This document shows, one piece after another, positions 12,291 through 25,400 of a DNA stretch of 64,000 bases. This DNA comes from Tamarix chinensis (Eukaryota > Streptophyta > Magnoliopsida > Caryophyllales > Tamaricaceae). Below the pieces are notes generated by a model. The model saw nothing but the letters and a program-made list of their open reading frames with translations. It did no database searches and had not been told where the DNA came from. Within the stretch, counting starts at the first letter, position 1; each line of letters starts with the position of its first letter. The DNA lies in NCBI GenBank assembly GCA_030549775.1, contig CM060180.1, positions 35,375,090 to 35,439,089 on the forward strand. The letters run 5' to 3'. The position numbers were made by a program, and so were the translations under genes.

Positions 12291-13620
12291 TACATAATAA
12301 AAAATGATTTTGAAAAAATAAAAAATATTAAAAATATAAAAAACATATAAAAATTTGAAGATAAAATCTTCTAACATTTATTTTTATTTTAAAAAATTAT
12401 TATCTAAAGGTTTTACAATTTTAGATTTTCTCAATAGCTTTTAGGAATATATAAACCAAAATCACCTTAATTAATTATATATAATCTAACTTTGTTAATA
12501 TAAAAGGTACAATTATAATTTAAAAAACCAATCCCTAGCTAAATAAAATATATCCCCAATACTATAAATTGAATGATATCATTTTGGACACTCTATTTCC
12601 TTTCTATACAAGAGGTTTTTTATTTATTTATTTATTTTATAACAATCCCTAACTATCAAAAAACTTACTTTAATAAGACTTAGGATTTTACAAGTATTCC
12701 ATAATTTGAATCTCACAAAGATACCTAGATATTTCTTAGAAATTTTAGAAAATTTCATTCTTACTAGAAAATTTTAAATAATTTTTTGCCATTGGAATTC
12801 TTTAAAAATATTTCAATATTCCATCAGAAATTTTCTATGTATTTTTCAGAATTATCAATTTAGAATATAAAATTGTGTTTCAATTCAAATTAAAAAATAA
12901 ATCTATTTTAAAATATATTTTTAAAAGAATGTTAAAATAAAAAGCATTCAGAAAATTTATAGAAAATTTTTTATTACAAAAAAAAAGGATTAAATAAAAT
13001 ATTTTTATTCTCATGTTTTTAAATAAAATAATTTAGTGATAATGATTGTACCAAACTTTATTAATGTAAAGCTTATTTAAATGATAATAATTTAAAATAC
13101 GGAGGTCCCTGAATGAGATTGTTCAAGACATAGCATAATTATAAAAATATTAAATCAAACATTAAAAAGATTTATTCATAATTAAATATAAAAAAGTGTT
13201 TTTTACTGTTGCAATTCCTAAGGTAATGAAAATATTACACCTATTATCATGATAGCCTTTGTTTGTTAGTGCTTTTAATTAGGCGGGGATTAGGGCCGAT
13301 CCGTCGGTAAGAATTGATAGGACGGATTAAAGGTATTTAGGAGGTAGATTATATGGGTGTTTATCATTTCGTCGCGTGAAATTATAGCTAGATTGCGGAG
13401 AGGAAAAAGACTATTATTAGTATTAGTATTGCCTTACCCAACGCCACGGGTATTTACGACTTTGTTGAATAGATTGATGAGATGATTATCGAACTTACCT
13501 ATCACCGGCGGCCGGACGGACACTGTACTAAACTTTGATTCTTTCTTCTAGTCTAGTGAGTGAGTGGTCATAGTTACTTTAGATATATATATTTTCCTCC
13601 GGCCATTTCTTAGACGAATA
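12291..13620. other. AT-rich intergenic stretch, no gene seen
   Basis: This is low-complexity AT-rich DNA with many short TTTTAGAAATTTT-type words. No open frame with family resemblance was found on either strand. From about 13260 it becomes less AT-rich but still shows no recognisable coding sequence. Confidence 0.6.
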
Positions 13621-14328
13621 ACTAGAGCCGAAAAAAGTTTATCCGATCCGTATAAAAATCGTACAAAATTTAATCCGACATAATTCAATAAATTTATCAA
13701 TCCGATTCAATTAAAATTCAACCTAAAATTAATCTAATATGATATTGATCCAAATATAAGTGATTGGATCTGACCCGACTCCAACCAGTAATCCGCCATT
13801 AACAGGATATGTTATCAACTCAATCCTATGTCAATCCGACTCATTATCAATCTGACCTAATTTGACAAAACCAAGTTTGATATTAACCAGTTAATATAAA
13901 AAATATATATATACATGTCTTATTATGTATTTAGAGCTTTTTAAAATACATTATTATTATTATTTAAATTTTACTTATTTTTCTTACTTTTATTGTGAAC
14001 TTAGTTATTCACTAACAATATTATAATTTTACATATTTTTTCACATAAAATATAACGTTAAAAAGTTATAATTATAAACAAATAATAATTAATAATACAT
14101 TATTACTCACATGCTTGTATGAAGTTAAACTTAATGTTTACCTACGAGGATAATGAGTTAGATTAATTTTTGTGGTCAATGTCTAATTTGATCCAATCCA
14201 AAGTGATTTGATCTAAGATTAACTTGGCCCGAACCCAACCCAATCTATCAAAACCTAAAAGACCCGTTAAATTAACTCAAATACGAAATCACTCGAATAC
14301 GAGTTTGCTCGGCCTAAACCCGACCCAA

Positions 14329-15202
14329 TAGGGATGTAAATAGAGTGAGTTCAGGACATATACGCCTATACTCGTACTCGATAAGAAAATTTGTACCAAA
14401 ATTCCTACTCGTACCCCGAACGGGTATCCACTAACACATCTATATTCGTATTCTTTAAATATTTGTTACCTGACAAATAATCTGTTTACCTGTTAACGGA
14501 TATTATCCAGCAGATAAATCTATTATTTGACCAATAAACCAATTTAGAGTTCAGTCAAATGATGCCCACACGGGCGTAGTCTAACATTTGAGGCATGGTA
14601 AATTAGTGCAAGAGTTCCTAGGTTCGAATTTTATGGCAGCCGCAGCGTGAGAGTTTCAACCCTCCAATGTGGGGGTGGCTCTTTATGGGCACCATGGACA
14701 CTGGACAGCTATGTTCTTAACCGTTAGGTCACCGTGATTTACCTTTCTCCAACCAAGGTCGTCGGGCAGGCAGGTTGGGGGCCCTGGGGCGAGGGATTTC
14801 GCCTTTTGGTGCAAGAGTTAAGTCAAATGATAATTTTAACTTTAATTTATACTATATTTATTTAAAAATTAAAGGTAAAATGATAATTATTAATCTGGTA
14901 AACGGATACAGATATGGATACGGGTATGGGTATGAATATCCCATACCCATATTCCTACCCAAACCCGACGGGTATTTTTTAATTTATATTATATTTATTT
15001 AAAAAGTAAAGGTAAAATGATAATTATAAATATGGTAAATGGATACATATATAAATACGGGTATGGGTACGAATATCCCATGCCCATATTCGTACCCAAA
15101 CCCGAAGGGTGTTTTTTTTAATCCTCTATATCTATTTATCCATATCTATTTAAGTATCTGAAGAATAAAACCCATTGAATTTCTATCTCATTTATATCTC
15201 TA
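14329..15202. mobile_element. Non-autonomous hAT element carrying a SINE
   Basis: The start TAGGGATGTAAATAGAGTGA and the inverted end CTCATTTATATCTCTA match the termini at 10993-11466. The flanks read CGACCCAA and GACCCAAC, a near-match offset by one base and consistent with an eroded 8-bp duplication. Internal GGTATGGGTACGAATATCCC-type palindromes are typical of this sub-family. Subtracting the SINE (14564-14813) and one target copy leaves about 600 bp. Confidence 0.8.
14564..14813 (+). mobile_element. tRNA-derived SINE, apparently full length (250 bp)
   Basis: An 18-bp target duplication, AGAGTTCAGTCAAATGAT at 14546-14563 and AGAGTTAAGTCAAATGAT at 14814-14831 (one mismatch), brackets the element. 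The uninterrupted sister hAT near 11190 shows the same site without insertion. A pol III box B-like motif, GGTTCGAATTT, lies at 14621-14631, about 57 bp from the 5' end; a weak box A-like GGGCGTAGTC lies near 14572. The 3' end is GGGGCGAGGGATTTCGCC followed by TTTTGGTGCA. A truncated relative is at 10435-10574. Confidence 0.85.
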
Positions 15203-15489
15203 GACCCAACTAGACCCGACAAGTTAATCCGAAATAATCAACCTAACTTATATCCAAACTATCTCAACCCAAATTTAATGCAACTTAATAAATTAATCCG
15301 ACACAACTTAGATTTGCAATGACCTAAATCTGAACCCAACCCAACCCGAACAATAAGGCCATTCAAAATGATCTGACTTGACTCATAACCTACCCACAAA
15401 TCTTTAAACAACTTGATCAAAAAATGACCCGACGCACTATATCCTGACCTAAACCTGACTCGATGTTTACAGTATGGAAAAGATAACCA

Positions 15490-16046
15490 AACACACACAT
15501 GCATATATTTTAGTGAGAATATTTTTATAGTAAACCATAAATTTACATCCCTTAGCTTGATTCCTAATTGTTTCCATCCATTATATCTTCTTGAATGTAT
15601 TTATATGAACATCGACCATAAATTTTGAACAATGATCAATGCTCCATGTATCTTGATGACCTTTTAGATGAAACCGTATGGAAAAGATGGAAACACCCTC
15701 ACAATTCTTGATTTCTTCTACATTTTTTTAGGTAAGTGTAAAATCTACTATTTAGCAAGGTAGACATGAAGTACAAATGCTAGTTCATAAATCTTTACTT
15801 CAAAATTGCTAGGTATGCCAAAATTCTAGCTTAACTTTACAAAAGATAATACATTTATTTTAGACATCATTAATAATTTTATTTTTGATTAATACGACTA
15901 AGTTAAATTACAATATATCTATATATTTGATCTTAAAAGATAATATGTTTGTATTAAGTACTGTCGTCTTGAAGTAATATTATAAAAATAAATTATAATA
16001 TGTACCTTAAAAATATAAAAATTACGTATTTACGATGATACCTGCG
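15490..16046. other. Intergenic, no gene seen
   Basis: AT-rich sequence between the repeat block and the MITE upstream of the lumen-protein gene. No supported feature. Confidence 0.6.
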
Positions 16047-16319
16047 GCTGTAAATGAGCTGAGCCAGTTCGATATTCGGCTCGGTTTGGCTCGTTAAAAG
16101 CTCGGTTCGGCTCGTTCGTTTAATTAAACGAGCCGAACCCAAACAGAAAAAAGTTCGGCTCGGTTCATTTTTTAGCTTTGGCTCGTGAGCTCGGCTCGGT
16201 TCGGCTCATTCGTTTAGTTAAACGAGCCGAACCCAAATAATATTTTAGGTTTGTTTAGTTAAATGAACCGAACCCAAGCGTGAGAGTATTCGGTTCGACT
16301 CAACTCGTTTACGGCCCTA
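16047..16319. mobile_element. hAT-like MITE upstream of the lumen-protein gene
   Basis: The ends are GGCTGTAAATGAGCTGAGCC and, inverted, TAGGGCCGTAAACGAGTTGA, with the first few bases of the left end lost. The flank CCTGCG occurs on both sides (16041-16046 and 16320-16325), a partial 8-bp duplication. The interior is made of TCGGCTCGTT / AACGAGCCGAAC inverted repeats. It lies about 340 bp upstream of the MPH2-like start codon. Confidence 0.75.
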
Positions 16320-16657
16320 CCTGCGAGGAACCAACCTTCCAATTAATTTAATCAATGGAATTGAAGGCCTAAGCTATGACCGTACAAATTAATATAATAG
16401 TTTTATCTCATGAAAGTTGAAACTCATGTGTGATTGGCTAATCTAGTCTAAAGTAGAAATTGGGATGAGGTCCGAATTGACAAGAATACCCCCACAATAG
16501 ACAAAATGACTGCTGGATAAGCTGACACGAATCCATACAATCTTATCTTCAGTGAAAGCCCAAAATTGCCCATACAATTTTTGCACCCAAAAAAATAAGA
16601 AAAATAAACCACCGGCAGCAGCTTGGATTGGAAAAAGAGAGCAATAAAAAAGAGAGA

Positions 16658-18831
16658 ATGGCAGTCGCGTTCCTCTCCTTCACAGCAACATACTGTACCG
16701 TCGCATCATCATCATCTTCATCACCACCACCGCCATCTGTGATTAGACGCAGTAAAACAGTACAATCGCCTCAGTTAAGCAAGGCAGTATTAAAGGAATC
16801 TTGTCGTTCTTCACCCTCTACGACTCCAAATCATCCTATATTTCTCACTAAAAGACAACTTGCTCTGGGTCTTACCGCAGGCTCATTTTTGCTCTCATTC
16901 TCCGGCATTAAAACCGATGGATCTTTCTCTAATACTAATAATCGTGCTAATGCTGCGATCCTTGAGGCCGACGAAGATGATGAGCTGATGGAGAGAATAA
17001 AGAAGGATAGGCAGAAAAGGATTGAAAGACAAGGTTTCATCAATTCTTCAAAGAAAGAGACGGGTAAGTTTTGAGTTATTTGTGGGGTAAACAAAAAATT
17101 ACACAATACAATGTTCGTCCGTCTTAATTTGTATAGAATAACTTGCGTAATTATCTGCTAATGAACATGAATGCGCGTTAGATTTATGTTCAGTTGCAGA
17201 GGTAATTCAATTTTTTCAAACGGAGATTTGGTCTGATATAGGATATGACTTCTGTGGCTGTGATCGGTATCAACAGATAGAAAATGCCGGGGGGTCTTAC
17301 TCTAGTGGCTGCCCAGTTCTTAGTTATCCTGTCTGTGGTACCGTTTGCCTCTGTTAACTCATGGTACCGTTGCTGCTCTTGGGGATTTGAGTTTCACATG
17401 AAGAGCAGGTGCCCCTCCCGCGTCCCCCTCCCCTTTCAACCTGCGTAGCGTGTCCAAAAGAAATTGCATTATTTTGTAACCATTGCAAGCTGGTAACGAA
17501 TTAACCTTACTTTGGATTATTGTGAAAGTAAAAAGATTACCAAAGCAAGTTTTCAGTTTTATTATTATTATTATTATTATTTTAATACAGTGTGAGGGAG
17601 AGATCACATACGATACGAGGGATCTATCCATTGTCTTTCCCATACTTTTGTGTCGCACCTGTTGTGCTATTTTGACATATATTAATTTTATGTCTAATAT
17701 TATTCTTCATTGCTGCGTTGGGTATCGTTTCTAGGAAAACAGTATCACGATCCCATGTGATTCATTACTTTTGGAATCTTACTAAGTTATTCCTTTTTAA
17801 ATTTTATCATAACTTACAATAATCCGTTATAAAATATGAAAAGAAATATAATAAACTATGTGTAAAAGAGCCGACGTTTATCGTTTCATTTGAATCAGCC
17901 AAGTTCAGGTCCTAACTCGAATTCCCTTAGCAGTCATCGGGCTGCGTGGGAGGTAAAAACTGTCCAATTATGGTCAAAGTAGGGAGGCGTCGCAAGTAAA
18001 CAATTGGTTGGTCGTTAAAAAGTTTGAAAGCAACCGAAGATTATGCTCTCGGTTAATAAGCTACCTAAGTTTTGCTTATAGGGTGCTTGGTGGTGACTTG
18101 GTGTTTCTTGTAAATTACCTGCAGGATACTTGCAACAACTTGTATACAAGCTGAGTGAAGTGGGGCGAGCGATAGAAAGGAATGATCTGAATGCAGCCAG
18201 CTCGGTTCTTGGTCCTACTACTGACACAGATTGGATTAAGAAGGCCAATTCAGCTTTCACAAAGGTCAGACAATTTACTTCATCAGCTACTACCCATTTT
18301 TGATTTCTACATCATATCTAAGTAACAGAGGCCTGTCTGAATTGATGAATCTGGAAATGACAATATTGTAACAGCTGAGCTCCGGTCCCGAGGAGAATGC
18401 TGAGGTCGACACTTTTAACACCTCTATGGCAAACTTGATTTCTTCAGGTAAAGATACTTTTGACTTGTGCTGCTATTTAGTTGAACTATTTCTATTAGGA
18501 AACGGAGAACTTTCAGTCGGTTGGTGAGGAACCAATTCTGAAACCGGTATATATATATTAATGATGTCTAGATAGAATAATCTATTCAAACACACGGTGG
18601 ATTAACACATTATTATTTTGTCCCGACGACACTATTTCTTTTGCAAGACTTCTGTGATTTATTTGACCTGTCTTGCGGCTTTATGTTATCCCTAATCTTT
18701 GCGTTTTTCTTCATGATAAAGTGGGTCAGAAGAACGTCGAATCCTCGAAGATTGCCTTTGTCGATTCGGCCAGCGCCTTTGAGAAGTGGGCATTATTGTC
18801 AGGGCTAGGCGGACAGCTTAAAGGACTGTGA
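16658..18831 (+). CDS. MPH2: Thylakoid lumenal 16.5 kDa protein, MPH2-like (four exons)
   Basis: Exons are 16658-17063, 18125-18264, 18375-18447 and 18722-18831. All introns are GT..AG and phases match, giving 242 codons plus stop. Residues 1-60 are Ser/Pro/Thr-rich and lack acidic residues, like a chloroplast transit peptide. Next comes TKRQLALGLTAGSFLLS, a Tat-like lumen signal with KR in place of RR, then ANAA just before ILEADEDDEL at about residue 100, a good processing site. The mature part would be about 143 residues, fitting 16 kDa. The C-terminal half (YLQQLVYKLSEVGRAIERND, FEKWALLSGL) is helical and matches the plant lumen family. In Arabidopsis MPH2 supports photosystem II repair under high light. 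An upstream in-frame ATG at 16628 exists; the one at 16658 was chosen because it opens directly into the transit peptide. The gene converges with the MBD gene. Confidence 0.85.
17556..17583. repeat. (TTA)n microsatellite in MPH2-like intron 1
   Basis: A run of about nine ATT units within the 1061-bp first intron. The rest of that intron (17064-18124) holds no supported gene; a box B-like word near 17917 was too weak to call a SINE. Confidence 0.9.
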
Positions 18832-19433
18832 TGAACTCTAGTTTCTGAAATTCTGAGATCGATGTTTATAGTTCCCGTCAGTTCTCAGCATTCCAGATTT
18901 TTTTTTTCCTCTCTCTCTCTCTGTCTCCAACATGGAAGTTTTGGTTTGTGTAATTCCTTGTTACAGATCCAAAGTTGAGGCTTTACATTCGTTTATCATA
19001 TTCATAGCTGGAATTCTTATTTTTAGCATATGAAGATGGCAGGCTTCTTTGCTTCCCATTCATCTTGAGCTATTTATGGGATTTGATGAAATCAAAGCAT
19101 TTTACCTAAAAGATCAGATGTGCTAAACTGCTGACGATAAAGTACTAAACAGTTTAAACCAGCACATACAATAGTAACCGACAGTTACATAGTTTACATA
19201 ACAATAGATAGATGGTATAATAGCATCACCAAAAGATGGAACACATGATGTTACCCAAAATACATGGACCTCTTTGAGCTACAAATCACCCCTAAGGTCG
19301 GGCAAAGTTGGCTACAAACTACATTGAAACATTACTACTCTTAAACAGTGTACACTAGAGTCATCCCGGTGACCAATCAGACTGATGCTACAGTCAATAG
19401 CTGCCTTTGCAAGTTCGAAAAGCCAGAATGAAC
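18832..19433. other. Shared 3' region of two convergent genes
   Basis: This holds the 3' UTRs of the MPH2-like (+) and MBD-like (-) genes. A short CT tract lies at about 18908-18924. No further coding potential was seen. Confidence 0.6.
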
Positions 19434-22400
19434 TCAAGGGTTCGGCTGGGCTTCCTGGTTACCATTTTCAGTCACTTCGTTCGCTGTCTTGCTCATCTGA
19501 TCAGAATCCTTCAAGGTGTTGTTACCCTCTGAAGAAACCGTGTCCTTGGACTCTGGCACAGGTCCGGTAGCAGAGCCATTAGGCTTCTCCTCACCATCAA
19601 CAGGGAGGTTCACATCATCAGTGGCAGCTGCATCTGGTTTTGCTTTTTCTTCAGGATCGTTTTGTTTCTCTATGATGACTTGGGATTGCTGCTCTGCTGA
19701 CTCAACTATACCTTCTTCTCCTGCTGCCTTGCCTTTGAATGCCTGAAATTGATCGGATTCCTTCACAACCTCAGTTACTTTATTATCTCCTGGCACACTT
19801 TCTGCACCTTTGTCGTCTACTGGACCATCACTGGGAATCTTGGTGTCCCCGTCACCTTTCGTCTCTTCCGGAGGAATCTCCTTTTTTTCAGCAGAAGCAT
19901 CTTTGTTCTTATTTTCATTTTCTTGAGAAACATCCTTTCCAGTTTTTCCCTCCAAGTTGTCCTCAGTTTTCTCTGCATCTTGCATATGAACCTCTTTTGT
20001 CTTGGGTTCTTCAGGGTCGGTATCTGTTTCTTTGGCATCCTTGGAACCTGATGACATTTTGACCCTTTTCTTTGGGGCTTCACTCTCCACCGAAGGAGAA
20101 GTCTTCACCTTCTCACTAATCCGTGCTGATCTCCGTGGGGTCTCTCCAGTGCCCCAGTCAAATTCAGTTATTGCTGGACCTCCAGGGTGGGATTTCAGGT
20201 ACTGTTCAAGTTGCTTTCGGTTGTTGATCTCCTCCCCAGTTGGGGTGGTAAATACAATCTCATTCTTCTTCGGGGTACCCTTTTTAGGAAGAAACTGCAC
20301 ACAAAAACTGGCCATCATGCTACTCTAGTAATATCGTGTAACAGGCAAGAAACAACAGCTGCAAATAATGGTGATCCATATTGTACTATCCTTGTGGATT
20401 CGAGACATAAGAGAAACCAGAAATATTTTGGTTGATGATTCATATTGTGCCATCCATTTGGATTCAAGTGCATTACAGAGACCAAAGATATTTTGCATAA
20501 AAAAAAATATATATATTCAAATGGTTGATACACAAGACAACTAGGTACAACACATGTTCCCTTTTCCCAAGACAAGTGACCAGAGGTAATCCAAACCAGC
20601 ACAAATCTTATCTAACGAAATGAAATTGGCCACATGACTATCAGCTTCATCATACGATGCCAAAAACTGTCACTTATTAGTTTCAAGTCAGTTAGATCCC
20701 TTTTAAATATTTCATCACGTGTATTCACATGCCCAACCTCCCCCAGCCCCTTTAATCATTAATGCCTCCAAAAAACCCATACCTGACATCTGGCTTCTTT
20801 AGGTCTACGTTTGATTTGCGACTACAATCATGGACATATTTCTTCTAGTCTACTCCAATATTGGTGTGACTGCCACCCCACCTTCCCAAACTAAAATGCC
20901 ATAAAACTTTGGAAGGTAAGACTAGACTTAAAACAAATTCAATGACCATTGCCTGACCTGAAGAGGGCAGAAAGAATGGAGATGAACATACACAGAAAGA
21001 TACAAAACCTCAGAAAACTTTAGACCATGGCGGCTCTACGATGAGTCGAAACTTGGCTGGCACATGGTGAAAAACATGTATCCGAGCAAACATGTGGCCA
21101 AGCACATAATTCTAATCCAACTCATCCCATCAGGACTGGTTCCATATATCCAGCTTGTACAACAGATACATGTATCATGCCTGATCATGAAACCTTCGCT
21201 ATGATGAATAAGATTCATATTGGCTATCCCTTCGCCCCTTAGGACAGCTTAGCACTTCTTATCCATTGAGTCTCAAGGCCTGCTAATGCAGTTAGCAGTA
21301 TCCTCCAGCCACCATCATCCAAGACATATATATAACTCCGTCTCCATCCAGTTCTTATGTCTAAACTCAAGTCCATTAATTTATTTTTTCTCACTGGAGA
21401 GATACCGACGGTGAGGCAAGCTACACTATAATTATAGCCTGACTCCACACTTTGTCATCACGCACTGAATCCATTTTCTTAGTGCTCAGGCTGGGATTTT
21501 AATCCTCTCTCACACTATGACAAAAATGAGCGTAGTGTCAGGCCTCATGCACAAGAAACCAACACAAGGCATACGTCAATTATCACTAAATCAAACCAGT
21601 CTCCTAGTGGAGAAGCCGCTTTGTCATCCTCTAAAAGGAAAAGTTTACAGAAAGGAGCCAGGAAAAAGAAATTGCCTACCGAAGCAACCTGGGAATACAC
21701 CAAAAGTGAATGCCTAACCAAAAAGTTGCCTAAGGGTATGATCTCCGCTTCCACAGGTAGAGAAATTCTGAGGGCACACTCAAAACACTTTCTATATAAA
21801 AGCTTTTATGAGGTAACTGGAGATGCAGTTATTTGAATTATACTTCACAGTTTGTTTTCGCAACACAAAAATAAACAAGCAAAGTGCTACATGCAATGTC
21901 CAGCATCATCATTTGCAAAATTAATCTATGCTGAGGTTAAACACAGAGTAGGCCATCAGACCTTCTATCTCACTATGGTGTATACTCTGAATACAGGGAG
22001 GGAAAGGAGGGATCCATGGCAATGGCTAAGGGATCAAGTACCACAGAATTTCCCTTGAGTAGTCATGGGTGACTTCAAAGTGGTGTTGAACTCAAAAGAG
22101 AAGCTGAGGGTTAATGTGAATAAAGTGGATGCGGATATTTTGCTGACAGTTTACCCTACGCTGCTGATTATTTCTCTTGGACTAATAACCAAGATCCCAA
22201 CACTAGGCTTTAGTGTAAGTTGGATAAGATCTTATGCAACTGTGATTGGCTTCAGAGTTTTCCCAACACAACTGCATCCTTCAATTCTGGCTGTACATCA
22301 GATCATGCAGCAGGGATACTTCTGTTGGGGCAGGGAGGTCCAGAAGGACCCAAACGTTTTAGGTTTTGCAACTATTGGACAGTTAGACCTAGACCTGTCT

Positions 22401-25400
22401 TTATGGATTTAGTAAGGAGAGCATGGCAGTGCAAGGGAGCCCAAGTTTGTGGTAGTCAGAAAAATTACTCCATAGCTTTTTCTCTTACATGCTCTTCAGA
22501 TAAACATTTATCACCAAGGCATGATAGTCCAGAGTGCCCACGCCACATGGCCACAACCCCTCTATCCCCCAAACACAAAAAAAAACTTCTTTTTCAAGAA
22601 AAAAGACAGGTTCCTCTGTCATATTAACAGCATAAAGATTCAAGCACTAAAAGGTAGGATAAAAATATTGCAAGTTATAGTACCAAATTTTGTTATTGTA
22701 GCAACCAGATGTCCAATATGAACCAAATCTTTCATCCAAATTTTGAGCTGATATTTAGGGGCTCTATTTGTCTCTTACATTCATCCAATTAAATAGCGGT
22801 CCCGCTATAGCATAGCGGCCGCTATTTAGCGGTTTTTGGGTCAGCCGCGACGCAAAATTACCGATATGCTATGGTTTTAAAATTTCACATTTATCGGCCG
22901 ATAAATTGGTATCGCCGATAAATCGGAAAATATCACCGATAAATCGGGGTAAATCGCCGATTTATTGAGAATTCTTAATTCTACTGAAAAAAGTATATAT
23001 GATAATTTTTATTTATTTATTTACTATATATATCTTAGATCAAGTTACTATTAAATTATAATAAAGTATTACTATTTATTATCTTCACATTTACTATTAA
23101 ATAACATGCCTTTTTTCATTCTAAGGTAAATTTAGGGTTATTAGAAAAATTTAGCATATAATGACTCACTCTAATACTTCTTATATGATATAAAATACTA
23201 GTTTATTGAATATTTATATTCAAATGATCAATAAATGATAATTAGTGTATATGGTGAAATAAAAATAAAAATTCACGCCGCGACGATCGCGACGCATAAT
23301 TTATCGTTCGCGACGCTCCGATACCGCGACACCGCGACCGCGACCGCTATTTAATTGCTTGCTTACATTGCAACTGTTTGGCATGAAAGGAATCTTAGAA
23401 TTTTTCAAAACAAGACTAGGCAATCAGGTGTTCTTTTGAGAATTATTATTATGCATGTATCTAGGAAGCTTGTAAATCATACTTATTTTGCTAAGTATGT
23501 TAGATGGTTAGGGCTGCTTGATGATCTTGATTGTAATGCTAAGTTGTAATCTCTAATTCGATAGTAATAAATTCTACTTATCGAAAAAAAAAATTGAGCT
23601 GATAAATCTTTGATCCACAGCTAGGTACCATTTTTAGTTAGAGCTTGGGACAGGATATAAAGCCAAAAAGCCAGCTTGCTCTCGCTCAGCCCAATAAGGG
23701 TTAAATTTGACTAGTTTATTTAGTAAAACAAGTTAAGCTTGAGCAAAGTCGAGTTCAGCTTCATTTTTAGGTTACTTTAGTAAACGAGCTCGAGCAAGGG
23801 TTGACTTGGCTTGTTTGGGCTTGAATTTGCCTCAAGTTCCACTCATTTATAAGTTCATTATAGGCTTGTGAGCCTGCTTGTTTATAGGCTCATTAATATC
23901 TTTCTGTCATAAGTTATTATGCATTTTAGGATTTAATTAAACAAAACTCAAAGTTTGGGATCTAATAATCATCCTTATTAGTAGAGTTTTAAATGAGCAA
24001 TAAATTGACCTTAAGTCAAGCTTGCAATAGTCATTTTTAAACAACCTAAATTGGCAGTTACAAAATATTTAATAAATGACCAAAATAGTTAACAAGCCTA
24101 CAAACAAGTCAAGTTGAGCTCAAAGCTAAATGAGTTAACTTGACTTGTTTATCTCAAATGAGCCGCACCGCTCATGAGCCTTATATAAGTCAAGCTCTAC
24201 CCTTGTTAGGGAAATTTTAAATGAGGCAAACTCGAACCCTAAGGGAGGGGGTTAGCTCGGCTCAACTCAACTCATTTATAGCCTATAGGTAGAGTTTTGG
24301 GTTGCCCACCAACTGGCAATTGTTTGATAAGTAATTGGATTTTCTTGAGTTCATTAAATTTTTGTACAGGATTATCTGTTGTCTTAATAATTTAGCAGTG
24401 TCTACAATCTTGTGTGGCTGTAGACAGCACAATTATTTTTAAAAATAATTATCAGTTTTGTTGTCTTCCCCCTCAATAACCTTTTTTGTTCTGCTTGTGT
24501 GTACGCAGTTTGCTATTTGCTTTAATTATCTTGTGGGTAGTTTATTTGTGAAATGGTGTCTTTTTGCAGCAGTGTCATTGTTAGTGCTAGGTTTTGTCCT
24601 CTAAGGAGTGGTAGACAAGGCACAAGACTACGGTTTGGTTCCTGAAATATGGTACCCTTACATATGAATACATAGAACTTTGAGATAGAAAAAAGGTGCA
24701 AGATTAAAATAGTGTCTTGGGGATACCAGAACGGGTTTAAATTAAGGAATTCTGGAATCTCCTCAAACGCAATGGATTTAGACTAGGATGGACAAGGAAC
24801 TTTGTGATAACGTGATTGACGTTTAGCATGCAGATGACAGGGTCATGCCTGTAAAGCTTATGGTAAGGTTGAGAATCAATGTTCAAACACGGGATATAGA
24901 TCAGATCAGATCAGATTCAGCCTTTGTGTAAATATTCTAACTCATCAAATTTAGAAACTTCTATAATAAAATATTTAAAAAAATAAGAATTGGAAGTTGG
25001 ATAATATCCAAATCAACAATCATATGATTATATGAGTGTCTAATGTTATCCACAAAGAGAATTAAAATATATTATAGAAGTTTATACCCCAAAAAAATAA
25101 ATGAATTTTACATCTAATCACTAAATCAAATTATATATTATAATGGTTATTAAAGGACTATATAATTATTAGAATACTTATATAACAATTTCAAAATTAT
25201 AAATGATACTTTATTATTTTATATGATCATCAAGGAGTTAATATTTATAATTTTATATAAAATAATCATAATTCTACAAATCGGATATTATTTGTACTTG
25301 TCGAATCAGATATCTAATTTTTTTTTATTAGATTGGTTACTTGATTTTTCAAATAAGATTGAGTTGGATAGTGGACCAACTCAATAAATATTGGATCTAA

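Larger units (their letters stand above)
13620..15480. mobile_element. Old repeat rich in GACCCGA/CCGATCC words, host of a hAT insertion
   Basis: Both flanks of the hAT at 14329-15202 are built from the same degenerate words (AATCCGAC, CCCGACC, CAACCCAA). This resembles the repetitive subterminal regions of other plant hAT-like non-autonomous elements. Termini and target duplication could not be fixed, so the limits are approximate and the superfamily is an inference. Confidence 0.4.

Noticed and set aside
14564..14640. tRNA gene
   Set aside because: Box B is present but the cloverleaf cannot be closed, and the unit is the head of a SINE with its own target duplication.
17284..17480. Another SINE-like stretch (CTCTAGTGGCTGCC, GATTTGAGTTTC)
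   Set aside because: Box spacing is poor and no flanking repeat was found.
17880..18010. Possible third SINE in MPH2-like intron 1 (AACTCGAATTCC resembles box B)
   Set aside because: No target duplication or shared 3' end could be found; similarity to the other SINEs is weak.
19516..20435. Plus-strand frames of 76-108 codons
   Set aside because: Antisense shadows of the MBD second exon.
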